From Tropicimonas sp. IMCC6043 (lineage in GTDB: Bacteria; Pseudomonadota; Alphaproteobacteria; Rhodobacterales; Rhodobacteraceae): a stretch of 64,000 bases of DNA. A program made the position numbers and the translations under genes. The stretch lies in assembly GCF_004146235.1 (NCBI RefSeq), contig NZ_SELO01000019.1, positions 28,704 to 92,703 on the forward strand, read 5' to 3'. Positions 19,432 through 28,501 of the stretch are shown here, one piece after another. Below the pieces are notes generated by a model. That model did not search any database, had not been told where the DNA came from, and saw only the letters and a list, made by a program, of their open reading frames with translations. Positions within the stretch are counted from its first letter, which is position 1. The number at the start of each line of letters is the position of its first letter.

Positions 19432-19559
19432 GTGAGAAACCGGCGGCCGTTGGCCTCGGGGTGACCTTGGTGTTTGGCTCCATGGCGCGGGGCAAAGGCC
19501 GTTAGGCCGCCGCGCCATCGCTGGGACGCCCCCAAGGCGCGGCGATATATCGGCTCAAA

Positions 19560-19589
19560 CGCATAGCTCTGATCCGCATAGCTCTGATC
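19560..19589. repeat. 15-bp perfect tandem duplication
   Basis: CGCATAGCTCTGATC occurs twice head to tail (19560-19574 and 19575-19589) in the 261-base gap between ribE and the LysR gene. No gene is evident in that gap. It may be replication slippage. Confidence 0.8.
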
Positions 19590-19692
19590 GCATTCGGTTT
19601 CGTCGTCATTTGGTGCCACGAACAACCGTCGGATCGCCGCGCCGCCGCCCGATGATGGTGTGGCTCCGCACCTGGCCCAGTGAACGACTATT

Positions 19693-20583
19693 CTAAGCCC
19701 CGCATTTCGCGAAACTCGCCCGAAGGTGGTCCGCCGCCGCAAGGATCGGCGCCTCCGCATCCCTCGCGACGATCATGCCAAGGGAATAGCTCGGAAGCGG
19801 TGGCAGCTTATAGGCCGGTGGTGCCTCGACGATGCGGCCGCCAAGAGCCGCGGCCGGGATCGGCGCCACCGCGAGGTCGGCCAGTACCGCGGCGCGCTGG
19901 CCGGCGAGATGGGCGCTTTGCAACGCGATCCGCCAGCGCCGTCCCGCCCGGTCGAGCGCGGCGAGGCCGGCATTGCGCCATGCGCAGCCCTCGTTCCAGA
20001 CCGAGACCGGCAGCGGATCCTGCCCTGCGGCCACACCGCAGGCGCAGCTCGCCCAGACCAGCGGCTCGCGGAGCACCTCTTCAGCCGGCGTCTCCGCTGC
20101 GCCTTGCGAGGAATCCGTGACCAGCGCGATATCAAGGGCGCCTTTTTGGATGGATCTTCGGATGTTGTGGGAGTCGTTCACCACGACGTCGACCACCACG
20201 CACGGGTGACTCTCGGCGAAGCGGCGCAGCATCGGTGGCAGGAACCGTTCGATGACGTCGTCCGGCGCGCCGAGCCGCACCGTCCCACGCAATTCCGGCG
20301 CGATGAAGTGCGCCATCGCCTTGCGGTTGAACGCGAGCATGCGGCGCGCATGGGCGAGCAGGAACTCGCCGTCCGCCGTGAGAGAGACCGAGCGGCTGTC
20401 GCGCAGAAAGACGGGGCGGCCGACAATCTCCTCAAGGCGGCGCACCTGCATGGACACGGCCGAGGGCGTGCGATGCACGATGCCGGCAGCCGCGGAGAAG
20501 GAACCGCTCTCTGCGATGGCGTCGAGCGTGCGCAGAAGGTCGAGGTCGACCAGCGGGATCTGGGGTGTTGCGTGAAGGGTCAT
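19693..20583 (-). CDS. LysR-family transcriptional regulator
   Basis: 296 residues. The N-terminal winged helix-turn-helix is clear (DLDLLRTLDAIAESGSFSAAA ... TPSAVSMQVRRLEE, about residues 13-60), followed by a periplasmic-binding-like effector domain. LysR regulators usually act on a divergent neighbour; here the DUF1127 gene starts 135 bases away in the opposite direction and the intervening AT-rich sequence probably holds both promoters. The effector is unknown. Confidence 0.9.
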   Translation of the reverse strand: MTLHATPQIPLVDLDLLRTLDAIAESGSFSAAAGIVHRTPSAVSMQVRRLEEIVGRPVFLRDSRSVSLTADGEFLLAHARRMLAFNRKAMAHFIAPELRGTVRLGAPDDVIERFLPPMLRRFAESHPCVVVDVVVNDSHNIRRSIQKGALDIALVTDSSQGAAETPAEEVLREPLVWASCACGVAAGQDPLPVSVWNEGCAWRNAGLAALDRAGRRWRIALQSAHLAGQRAAVLADLAVAPIPAAALGGRIVEAPPAYKLPPLPSYSLGMIVARDAEAPILAAADHLRASFAKCGA

Positions 20584-20717
20584 GGCGGGCCTCCAAGCTG
20601 AGCGTCAAAATTCTTGAAAGCTCAGATCAAATCATTGCGTTTGATTGAAGCATATTCTTTTCCCATTGTCACCCCAAGGCCGAACGCGCGGCCCGGACAA
20701 ATTCGAAAGGACCCGAC

Positions 20718-21002
20718 ATGACCCTGACCACAGACTGGAAGATCGAGATCGTCCGGGCTCGCAAGTTCCCCGCACCGGGCCGGATTCTGAGCACGATTGG
20801 CCGGGTGCTGCGCTTCCCGCTGGTGGCCTTGCGCCGCCGCCGCCGCTACGCGCGCCTGCTCGAACTCGATGACCGCCTGCTCGACGATGTCGGCCTGCGG
20901 CGCGCCGAGGTCGAGCGGGCCTCGCAGTTGCCATTCTGGCGCGATGCGGAATCGGAACTCAGCTATGGAAGCACGCATCGGGGACGGCCCCGGCGCCGCT
21001 GA
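20718..21002 (+). CDS. DUF1127 domain protein
   Basis: 94 residues. The centre (LRRRRRYARLLELDDRLLDDVGLRRAEVERA) is a DUF1127 motif, an Arg-rich helix found in many small alphaproteobacterial proteins. Some members have been linked to phosphate or stress responses and RNA binding. GAAAGGACCCGAC precedes ATG 20718. It is divergent from the LysR gene, which is a likely regulator of it (inference). Confidence 0.85.
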   Translation: MTLTTDWKIEIVRARKFPAPGRILSTIGRVLRFPLVALRRRRRYARLLELDDRLLDDVGLRRAEVERASQLPFWRDAESELSYGSTHRGRPRRR

Positions 21003-21098
21003 ATGCACCGCGACCGAGGGGCGGAACGGAATGCGGGTTGATCCTGGCCGGTCTCCGGTGGCTAGACTGGGCCCAGCCCGTCTTTCGAGGAGACCAGG

Positions 21099-22400
21099 AT
21101 GCTCCGCTGTCTCGCCGCGATCCTCACCTTGCTGACCCTCGCCCACCCGGCCTTCGCCGATCGCGTCGCGCTGGTGCTCGGAAACGGTGCGTATCAGGCG
21201 ACCTCTCCGCTCGCCAACGCGCCGAATGATGCTGCCGACATGGCCGACCGCCTGCGGAGCCTCGGGTTCCGGGTCTTCGAGGGCATCGACCTCGGGCGCG
21301 ACCAGACGCTGCAACTGGTCGATGCCTTCGCCCGGGACCTCACCCCGGAGGACACCGCGCTCTTCTACTTCGCCGGTCACGGCGTACAGATCGGGCGGCA
21401 GAACTACCTGATTCCGGTCGATGCGCAGGCCGGCGACGAGGAAGCGCTGGTCGCGGCGTCGGTCCGGCTCGACGCGGTGCTCCGGGCGATGGAGCTGCGC
21501 GCCGGCGCGCGGGTGGTAATCCTCGACGCCTGCCGCAACAACCCGTTCCTCGAGGGAAGCTCCTCGCGCTCCGGCGGGCGGGGCGAGCGCGGGCTCTCCA
21601 AGGTCGAGGCGGGGGTGGGGAGCTACATCGCCTTTTCCACCCAGCCGGGCAATGTCGCGCTCGATGGGCAGGGGCGCAACTCGCCCTTCACGGCCGCGCT
21701 TCTGGACTATATCGGCACGCCCGATGCCGATATCCACGCAGTGATGCGCAAGGTCCGCGCCTCGGTGGTCGACGCCTCGGGCGGAACCCAGATCCCGTGG
21801 GAGAATTCCTCGCTGCTCGACGAGCTTTTTCTCACCTCTGCTCCCACCCCTGCGCCGCAGGCGCCGCCGCCACAGCACCCACAATCCAAGGTTGTCCTTC
21901 CCGACGACATGCCTATGCGTCCGGCCGTCCCGAACACGCCGCGCCCGCGCATTGCGGGCGAATCCTGTCTCTCGCTGAAGGGCGGCGCGCGGCTCTGCGC
22001 CTCCTCGGTGCTGGAACCGCAATCGGGAAACCGCTACGGGCCGGAGAACCTGCTCGACGACACCGGCGCGACGGCCTGGGTCGAGGGCCAGAGCAATCAC
22101 GGCGAGGGCGCCTATCTCGCCATCGACCTGCCGGAGGCGACCGATATCGCCGCCGTCGAGCTGATCAACGGCTACCCGAAATCGGACGCGACCTTCATCC
22201 GCAACGGTCGGGTGCGGCTCCTGAATGTCTATGCCTCAAACGACGAGGTCCGGACGCTCCGGCTCGAGGACCACGCCGGCTGGCAGAGCTTCCCGCTCGA
22301 CGGCTTCACCGGAGTCACCTGGATCCTGCTGGAAATCGGCGACGTCTATCGCGGCCAGAAATGGCCTGACACGGCGATCGCGGAATTGCGCATCCGCTGA
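21099..22400 (+). CDS. Secreted caspase-like (C14) protease with C-terminal glycan-binding-type domain
   Basis: 433 residues: signal peptide (residues 1-20, ending AFA), then a caspase p20-like domain with the catalytic His in YFAGHG (His94) and Cys in ILDACRNNP (Cys145), a Pro-rich linker (about 250-290), and a beta-rich C-terminal domain (about 292-433) resembling the discoidin/NADase-type sugar-binding fold. Bacterial C14 proteases cleave after basic residues or Asp; substrates are unknown. GAGGAGACCAGG precedes ATG 21099. Exported location is inferred from the signal peptide. It stands alone. Confidence 0.85.
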   Translation: MLRCLAAILTLLTLAHPAFADRVALVLGNGAYQATSPLANAPNDAADMADRLRSLGFRVFEGIDLGRDQTLQLVDAFARDLTPEDTALFYFAGHGVQIGRQNYLIPVDAQAGDEEALVAASVRLDAVLRAMELRAGARVVILDACRNNPFLEGSSSRSGGRGERGLSKVEAGVGSYIAFSTQPGNVALDGQGRNSPFTAALLDYIGTPDADIHAVMRKVRASVVDASGGTQIPWENSSLLDELFLTSAPTPAPQAPPPQHPQSKVVLPDDMPMRPAVPNTPRPRIAGESCLSLKGGARLCASSVLEPQSGNRYGPENLLDDTGATAWVEGQSNHGEGAYLAIDLPEATDIAAVELINGYPKSDATFIRNGRVRLLNVYASNDEVRTLRLEDHAGWQSFPLDGFTGVTWILLEIGDVYRGQKWPDTAIAELRIR

Positions 22401-22470
22401 CGCGCTTTGAGGTTGATCCGGGCGGGATTCACCCTTTTATTGCGCCGGGCAGAACCGCAAGGAGGATCCC

Positions 22471-24288
22471 ATGACAGCCAGCTCCCCCGTCTTCGACGCC
22501 GACATCTCCGGCGCGAGCCCATTCGGGGCGCTTCCGGAATGGGATCTGACCGATCTTTATACCGCCGCTGACGCGCCTGAACTCAAGCGCGATATGGATT
22601 GGCTGGAGGCCGCCTGCCTGAGCTTTGCCGAGGATTTCGAGGGCAAACTGGCGGCACTCGATGCGAAGGGCCTGCTCGATTGCGTGTTGCGATACGAAAA
22701 GATCGACATCGTCGCGGGGCGCATCATGTCCTTCGCAGGCCTGCGCTACTACCAGAACACGTCTGATGGCGAACGCGCGCAGTTCCTTGGAAACTGCCAG
22801 GAGAAGATCACCAATTTCACCACACCGCTGGTCTTCTATACTCTTGAACTGAACCGGCTCGAGGACGCACATCTCGAGCGGCTGCTCGAGGAGAACGAAG
22901 ATCTGGCGCGCTTCAGGCCGGTCTTCGACCGGCTCCGCGCGATGCGGCCCTATCAGCTTTCCGACGAGCTGGAGAAATTCCTCCACGATCAGTCGACCGT
23001 CGGCGCTTCCGCCTGGAACCGGCTCTTCGACGAGACCATGGCGGGGCTGGAATTCGATGTCGACGGCGAACGCCTCAACCTCGAATCGACGCTGAACTTC
23101 CTTACCGAACAGGACCGCGCCAAGCGGGAGGCCGCGGCACGGGAGCTGGCGCGGGTCTTCGGAGCCAACGTCAAGCTCTTCGCCCGCGTCCACAACACGC
23201 TGGCCAAGGAGAAGGAGATTGAGGATCGCTGGCGCGGCATGCCGACGCCGCAGACCGGGCGGCACCTGGCGAACCATGTCGAGCCGGAAGTGGTCGAGGC
23301 GCTGCGTAATGCGGTCGTCGAGGCCTATCCGAGACTCTCCCACCGCTATTACGACCTCAAGCGCAAATGGCTGGGGCTCAATGCGCTCGAGATCTGGGAT
23401 CGCAACGCGCCGCTGCCGATGGAAGACAGCCGGACCGTGTCCTGGGAGGAAGCGAAATCGACTGTGATAGACGCCTATGCCGGCTTCTCGCCGAGGATGG
23501 CCGAGATTGCCGCGCCCTTCTTCGACAAGGGGTGGATCGATGCCGGCGTAAAGCCGGGCAAGGCGCCGGGCGCCTTCGCACATCCGACGGTGGTCGAGGT
23601 GCATCCCTATGTGATGCTCAACTATCTCGGCAAGCCGCGGGACGTGATGACGCTCGCGCATGAGCTGGGTCACGGCGTCCACCAGGTGCTGGCGGCGGGG
23701 CAGGGCGAGTTGCTGGCGGCGACGCCGCTGACGCTGGCCGAGACGGCGAGCGTCTTTGGCGAGATGCTGACCTTCCGCAAGCTGCTCGACAATGCGGCCG
23801 ACGAGATGCAGCGCAAGGTGCTGCTCGCCGGTAAGGTCGAGGACATGATCAACACCGTGGTCCGGCAGATCGCTTTCTATGATTTCGAATGCAAGCTGCA
23901 CGAGGCGCGCCGTCTCAGCGAACTGACGCCGGACGAGATCAACGCGCTCTGGATGTCGGTGCAGGGCGAGAGCCTGGGCCCGGCCTTCTCCTTCATGGAC
24001 GGCTACGAGACCTTCTGGTCCTACATCCCGCACTTCGTCCATTCGCCCTTCTACGTCTATGCCTATGCTTTCGGCGACGGGCTCGTGAACGCGCTTTACG
24101 CGGTCTACGAGGAGGGCGACCCGGGCTTCCAGGAGAAGTATTTCGAGATGCTGAAGGCGGGCGGGTCGAAGCACCACAAAGAGCTGCTTGCCCCCTTCGG
24201 GCTCGATGCCTCCGACCCGAAATTCTGGGACAAGGGGCTTGGCATGATTTCCGGCCTGATCGACCAGCTGGAGGCGATGGAAGACTGA
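22471..24288 (+). CDS. pepF: Oligoendopeptidase F (M3 metallopeptidase)
   Basis: 605 residues. The zinc-binding HEXXH site is present as LAHELGHGVHQ (about residue 396), and the downstream Glu ligand lies in LAETASVFGEML. M3B oligoendopeptidases are cytoplasmic enzymes that cut peptides of about 7-17 residues. AAGGAGG sits immediately before ATG 22471. The antisense strand is open for 582 codons but has no support as a gene. Confidence 0.93.
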   Translation: MTASSPVFDADISGASPFGALPEWDLTDLYTAADAPELKRDMDWLEAACLSFAEDFEGKLAALDAKGLLDCVLRYEKIDIVAGRIMSFAGLRYYQNTSDGERAQFLGNCQEKITNFTTPLVFYTLELNRLEDAHLERLLEENEDLARFRPVFDRLRAMRPYQLSDELEKFLHDQSTVGASAWNRLFDETMAGLEFDVDGERLNLESTLNFLTEQDRAKREAAARELARVFGANVKLFARVHNTLAKEKEIEDRWRGMPTPQTGRHLANHVEPEVVEALRNAVVEAYPRLSHRYYDLKRKWLGLNALEIWDRNAPLPMEDSRTVSWEEAKSTVIDAYAGFSPRMAEIAAPFFDKGWIDAGVKPGKAPGAFAHPTVVEVHPYVMLNYLGKPRDVMTLAHELGHGVHQVLAAGQGELLAATPLTLAETASVFGEMLTFRKLLDNAADEMQRKVLLAGKVEDMINTVVRQIAFYDFECKLHEARRLSELTPDEINALWMSVQGESLGPAFSFMDGYETFWSYIPHFVHSPFYVYAYAFGDGLVNALYAVYEEGDPGFQEKYFEMLKAGGSKHHKELLAPFGLDASDPKFWDKGLGMISGLIDQLEAMED

Positions 24289-24354
24289 CGGCGCAGCGAC
24301 CGGGCTTGACCGGTCCGGTCCGGCGTTTCTAGAAGGCGTCAGCGCCCGTCGACG

Positions 24355-25269
24355 TCACCCTGTGGCGCGGCCCTGCCCGTCGGGCGCGATCTGCGCACGC
24401 ACGCCGTTGGCCCAGAGCCGATAGAGGCCGGCGCGGTTTTCGGTACGCAGGAGGGTCAGGATCCGTTGCAGGTAGGGGCGATAGCTCCGACGGCGGCGGT
24501 AGAGGCGGAAGAACGTCGCGGCGTCGAGCCGTCCGTGACCAGCGGCGGAGAGCAGGAGGGCGAGCACGCCCATCCGCTCGAGATCACGCTCCGGCGCCGG
24601 CCCAAGGCGGCGGCAGCGCAGCAGGCTTTCCTCGGGGAGGTTGAAAAGGGCGGCGTGGATCGCATCGGCCGGAATTTCGGGATCGAAGATCAGGAAGACC
24701 CGGCTGGCCGCCTCGAGCATTTCGGGAGCGTAGCCGTAGCGGCTGGTGAAGTCGGCCCGCCGCAGCGCGGGATAGCGGTGATCCCACCCGGCCCGGGCGG
24801 GATCGAGTGTCGCGAGCGGGCGCGCGAGCACGACGATGGCCCCGGGAGCCGCCACCGAGAAGGCCGCCGCCGCGTAGCCGCAGGGCCCGGCGCCGTAGAA
24901 GACGACCCGTCCGAACCCGTCGAAGAAGCCGCTGTCGACCAGTTCGTCGATATAGGCAAAGACCGCCTCGGTGCGGAAGAAGCTGTCGCCTTCGCAATAG
25001 AGGCAGAGCTGCGACCAGCCTTCGCGCCCGGCGACCCGAAGCGCCTCCGGCAGGCCGACGCCATTTTCGCGCATCTCCGCGGCGGTTTCGAAGCTCACCA
25101 GGAGTGTGTCGGCTTCTTCGTCGGTGAAGACGACACCGTGCCGCGCGTCGAGGACCCGGTGCATGCCGTGGATCTCGCCATGCGCGTCGAGCCGGATCCG
25201 CCAGTCGGCGACCGTCTCCGCTGCAGTGCGCCGGTCGTCCGTTCGCGTCGGGGGGGAGGTCATCTCCAT
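24355..25269 (-). CDS. Conserved hypothetical protein, possibly alpha/beta-fold
   Basis: 304 residues with no motif I can tie to a known enzyme. A central stretch, VVFYGAGPCGYAAAAF followed by GAIVVLARPLATLDP, has the strand-turn-helix pattern of an alpha/beta fold with a Cys where a hydrolase nucleophile would be. The C-terminus is basic. Similar rhodobacterial proteins are, from memory, sometimes mislabelled as PAPS reductases; no such motif is seen. ATG at 25269 (MEMTSPP) or 25263. Confidence 0.6.
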   Translation of the reverse strand: MEMTSPPTRTDDRRTAAETVADWRIRLDAHGEIHGMHRVLDARHGVVFTDEEADTLLVSFETAAEMRENGVGLPEALRVAGREGWSQLCLYCEGDSFFRTEAVFAYIDELVDSGFFDGFGRVVFYGAGPCGYAAAAFSVAAPGAIVVLARPLATLDPARAGWDHRYPALRRADFTSRYGYAPEMLEAASRVFLIFDPEIPADAIHAALFNLPEESLLRCRRLGPAPERDLERMGVLALLLSAAGHGRLDAATFFRLYRRRRSYRPYLQRILTLLRTENRAGLYRLWANGVRAQIAPDGQGRATG

Positions 25270-26697
25270 TTTCGTCGCTCTCTACGCTTCACTCTCAAAT
25301 TCACCGTGTCGCTCGATGCCACGGCGAACGAGGATCGGGCTGCAATACATTCTGGCCAAAGCCGAAATCAACTCTATGTCCACGGGGAGCATATCACGTC
25401 GCCTGTCGATTGGCGGGGAAAATTTTGCGGACCCGCCACGGTCCGCCGCGGGAACACACCGGAAACGCAGGAAATACCGTTCGCGAGCCGCGGCACGGCG
25501 CCGCGCGGTCCCGGCAGGACGGCTGTACCAGGCAGTCCGCTGCCCGATTCGCGAGGATCGATGACCGGAAGGATCGGATCGAAAGTTGTGGGAAGCGTTG
25601 CGGACAGTGACAAAGGAACAAGGCCGCATTTTTCGGCTGAAGACTCCGCACTCTCTGGGGAACCGCCGGCCTTGGACATTGATCCAGCCATTCTCGGTCA
25701 TACTGCGGCTTGCTGACGCGTCGCAGCGTCCGGGACGAGAGAGGAGGAAGGCCATGTCGGTCATGTTCGATACCTTGCAGTCGGCAAACGTCGCTGGCCC
25801 GGGGTGCTCGGCTGGGTGCCGGGTGAATCTTGCCACGGGCAGCGCGTCATCCCTCTGATCCTGCCTGTCAAACCGACCGGGGATTCGACCCAAATCGTGA
25901 ATTTCGAAGGCAACTTGTGGCAGCACGTCGATCCGATGATAGCGGATGGTTGGGCCGATCTCGCGCTGCGGCGCGGCGGAACTTGATCGGCAAGATACTG
26001 ATTACCGTGAATCTTCACTTGGGAATGACGATTTCGCTGGCAATCGGCCTCGGTTCGGTGTTGAGGTTCGCGGAACGATCGCCGGGCCGCGACGACATGC
26101 AGTGCATGTCATTCATGGCGCCCGGAATCGGTGTTTGTGTTTCTGGGGTGGTACTCGGGATCGGCAAGCGCGCACGGATATCCGCGCTGACACCTGCCTC
26201 ATCGCGACATCCTCGGGACACCGGGACGCGCTGGCCTTGCCTGCCGGCCCCGGTGCCACGGCCTTTCCGGAAACCTGCGCCGATGCGATGACCATTGGCC
26301 GTCCCGATGGGTGTGCCGGTGACGAGACGGCGCCGGGTGAGATGCCCGGTCTGATATTCGGGGGGCGGCCGCCCTTTTCGGCGATATCCTGTCGGAATTC
26401 AGGAAACGCCAGCCCGGCCGCCGCCGCGAAGCCAGGTCCAGGGAGGGGACACCCGGCCGGGGAGGCGATCTCGAGATCGCCGGCCCGGCCGGACGCTTTT
26501 CGGACCTCTCGTCCAGAAACTGTCCCTTTCGGGATCACGTGATTTCGACATGCCGCGCATCCAATCTCCGGAAACATTGCCACCGAAGGCACGCTCGGTT
26601 GCCACCTTTCCCGGGCTCCAATAGGATCTCGCCAGTTCCAACACCCCCGTAGCCACGCGCGGCCGCGCCCCGCGAGGACGGGCAGACAGGGTTTCAC
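25270..26697. other. Gene-poor 1.4-kb interval
   Basis: No frame here shows a recognisable family or sustained coding character on either strand, despite GC-driven open frames of up to 214 codons. It contains the short DUF1640-like start at 25754 and a further frame at 25804-25986 of unknown origin. It looks like decayed sequence between two intact genes. Confidence 0.5.
25754..25858 (+). pseudogene. Truncated start of a DUF1640-like coiled-coil gene
   Basis: GAGAGGAGGAAGGCC precedes ATG 25754, and the product begins MSVMFDTLQSANV, which resembles the N-terminus of DUF1640/CCDC90-type proteins (xxxFDTLKxAxxL). After about 13 codons the similarity stops and the frame closes after 34 residues. 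It is probably a gene start left when the rest was lost. The match is short, so confidence is low. Confidence 0.3.
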
Positions 26698-27627
26698 ATG
26701 CACAGGATCGTTCTGCTGGGCGCCCCGGTGGAGGAAGGCAGCGGGCGGCGCGGCTGCCGGATGGGGCCCGATGCCTATCGCACCGCCGGCATCGTCGAGG
26801 AACTGGAGGCGCTCGGTCATGAGGTCGAGGACCGCGGCAACGTCCTGCCTGCCGCGGCCTCCGACGCGGTGTCCGACACCAGCCGGCTCAAGGAACTGCA
26901 GACCGTCGCGGGCTGGACACGGTCGCTTTTCGTGGCCAGCCGGGAGTTGGCGCGCGGTCCGGCCTTTCCGATCTACCTCGGCGGCGACCACGCGCTCTCG
27001 CTCGGCACGGTGGCGGGACATGCTGCGGCGGCGACCGAGCAGGGCAGGCCGCTCTTCGTGCTCTGGCTCGACGCGCATGCCGATTTCAACACGTTCGAAA
27101 CCACCGAGAGCGGCAATCTGCACGGAACGCCGCTCGCCTTCGCCTGCGGGCTTCCCGGGTTCGAGCCGCTTCTCGGGGAGCCAATTCCGGCGGTGGTCGA
27201 TCCGGCCAATGTCTGCCTGCTCGGGCTTCGCTCAGTGGATCCGCGCGAGCGCGGGCTGGTTCGGGAGGCCGGCGTGGAGGCGCATGACATGCGCGCGATC
27301 GACGAGCGCGGCATCTCGGCCCTGCTCGCGCCCTTCCTCGACCGCGTCGCGGCAGCGGAAGGGCTCCTACATGTGAGCCTCGATGTCGATTTCCTCGATC
27401 CGGGCATTGCGCCGGCCGTAGGAACGACCGTTCCGGGCGGGGCGACGTTCCGCGAGGCGCACCTGGTGATGGAGCTCTTGCACGACGCAGGTTCGGTCAG
27501 CTCGCTCGATCTGGTGGAGCTGAACCCGTTTCTTGACGAGCGTGGCCGCACGGCGCGGCTAATGGTGGACCTGACAGCGAGTCTGTTCGGCCGGAAGGTG
27601 CTCGACCGGCCGACGCGGAGCTTCTGA
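26698..27627 (+). CDS. rocF: Arginase
   Basis: 309 residues. The Mn2+ ligands and loops of the ureohydrolase family are in place: GGDHALSLGTVAGHA, WLDAHADFNT, and VSLDVDFLDPGIAPAVGTT. SGNLHGTPLAF with its His is typical of arginase rather than agmatinase. It hydrolyses arginine to ornithine and urea. ATG 26698 follows the gene-poor interval and no partner gene is adjacent. Confidence 0.9.
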   Translation: MHRIVLLGAPVEEGSGRRGCRMGPDAYRTAGIVEELEALGHEVEDRGNVLPAAASDAVSDTSRLKELQTVAGWTRSLFVASRELARGPAFPIYLGGDHALSLGTVAGHAAAATEQGRPLFVLWLDAHADFNTFETTESGNLHGTPLAFACGLPGFEPLLGEPIPAVVDPANVCLLGLRSVDPRERGLVREAGVEAHDMRAIDERGISALLAPFLDRVAAAEGLLHVSLDVDFLDPGIAPAVGTTVPGGATFREAHLVMELLHDAGSVSSLDLVELNPFLDERGRTARLMVDLTASLFGRKVLDRPTRSF

Positions 27628-27681
27628 GCGGCACCCGGCAGGGTGAAGCGTTTGCAGCGTCGTTGCACATGGCGCGCGGGC

Positions 27682-28377
27682 TCAACCCTGACGCGCGAGG
27701 ACTAGAATGTGGTTGTTCGCGGGCATCGCGTGGCGCGCTTCGGCACGCAGCCCGTGGGCACGGCCGAGCGCCTCGATATGGGCCATGTCACGAAGGCCCC
27801 AGTCGGGATCGTCCGCGCGCAGATCCGCGTCGAACTGGCGGTTGCCTTCGCCGAAAAATTCCGTGCCATCGCGAAACGGGCCATAGAGAAAGAGGCGGCC
27901 ACCCTCGGACAGTGCCTTGCCAGCGCCGGCCAGGAGGCCCTCGGTCACTTCCCAGGGCGAGATATGGGTGACATTGCCGGCGTAGATGCCGGCGAGCGGG
28001 CGCAACGCCTGGATCGCCGGCGTTTCGGCCCAGTCCTCCGTGGCGTCGAGCGTCACCGGTGGCGGCCCCGCGATGCCGAGCGCGGCCTGCCAGGCGGCAA
28101 TTGACTCCAGATGCTCCGTGAAAGGATCGGAGGCGATCCAGGTCAGTGTCGGGAAGGCAAGCGTGAAGGCAGCGGCATGCTGGCCAGTGCCCGAGCCGAT
28201 CTCGAGGATGTTTCCGGTCCGCCCCAGCAAATAGGCACTCAGCACCGCGATGATCGGCGGTGCGTTTCGTTCGAATGTCGGAGAGTGCAGGCGGTGGTCA
28301 CCGGCAAGGCCATGATCTTTTCGCGTGAAGCGGGCGATATGGCGTTTGCCGGTTCCGGGTTCCGTCACCCGGCGCAC
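27682..28377 (-). CDS. DUF938 SAM-dependent methyltransferase-like protein
   Basis: 231 residues. The SAM-binding motif I reads ILEIGSGTGQHAAAF (about residue 58), with an acidic motif II in WIASDP and the DUF938 signatures NVTHISPWEVTEGLL and FLYGPFRDGTEF. Substrate unknown. The open frame begins at 28377; the conserved part starts around HSPTFERNAPPI, so a later start is possible. Its direction is the same as infC, separated by a strong inverted repeat. Confidence 0.85.
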   Translation of the reverse strand: MRRVTEPGTGKRHIARFTRKDHGLAGDHRLHSPTFERNAPPIIAVLSAYLLGRTGNILEIGSGTGQHAAAFTLAFPTLTWIASDPFTEHLESIAAWQAALGIAGPPPVTLDATEDWAETPAIQALRPLAGIYAGNVTHISPWEVTEGLLAGAGKALSEGGRLFLYGPFRDGTEFFGEGNRQFDADLRADDPDWGLRDMAHIEALGRAHGLRAEARHAMPANNHILVLARQG

Positions 28378-28442
28378 GGGCAGACCACCATGACGATCTG
28401 TCGGTCCTCCCCGGACAGAGCTCGCACCCCGCGCACCCCAAA

Positions 28443-28464
28443 GGCGACTGCCGTGGCAGTCGCC
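28443..28464 (-). terminator. Strong inverted repeat downstream of infC
   Basis: GGCGACTGCC at 28443-28452 and GGCAGTCGCC at 28455-28464 form a perfect 10-bp stem. On the minus strand it is followed by TTTGGGG, a weak T-tract. It lies 38 bases after the infC stop and probably terminates or attenuates that transcript before the methyltransferase gene. Confidence 0.55.
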
Positions 28465-28501
28465 GGGTGTTGGCTGACGGAGAACGCCAGGCGCGGAACG
28501 A

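Noticed and set aside
26113..27123. 336-codon minus-strand frame across the gene desert and arginase
   Set aside because: Half of it is antisense to arginase and the rest lacks recognisable domains; treated as a GC-driven shadow.
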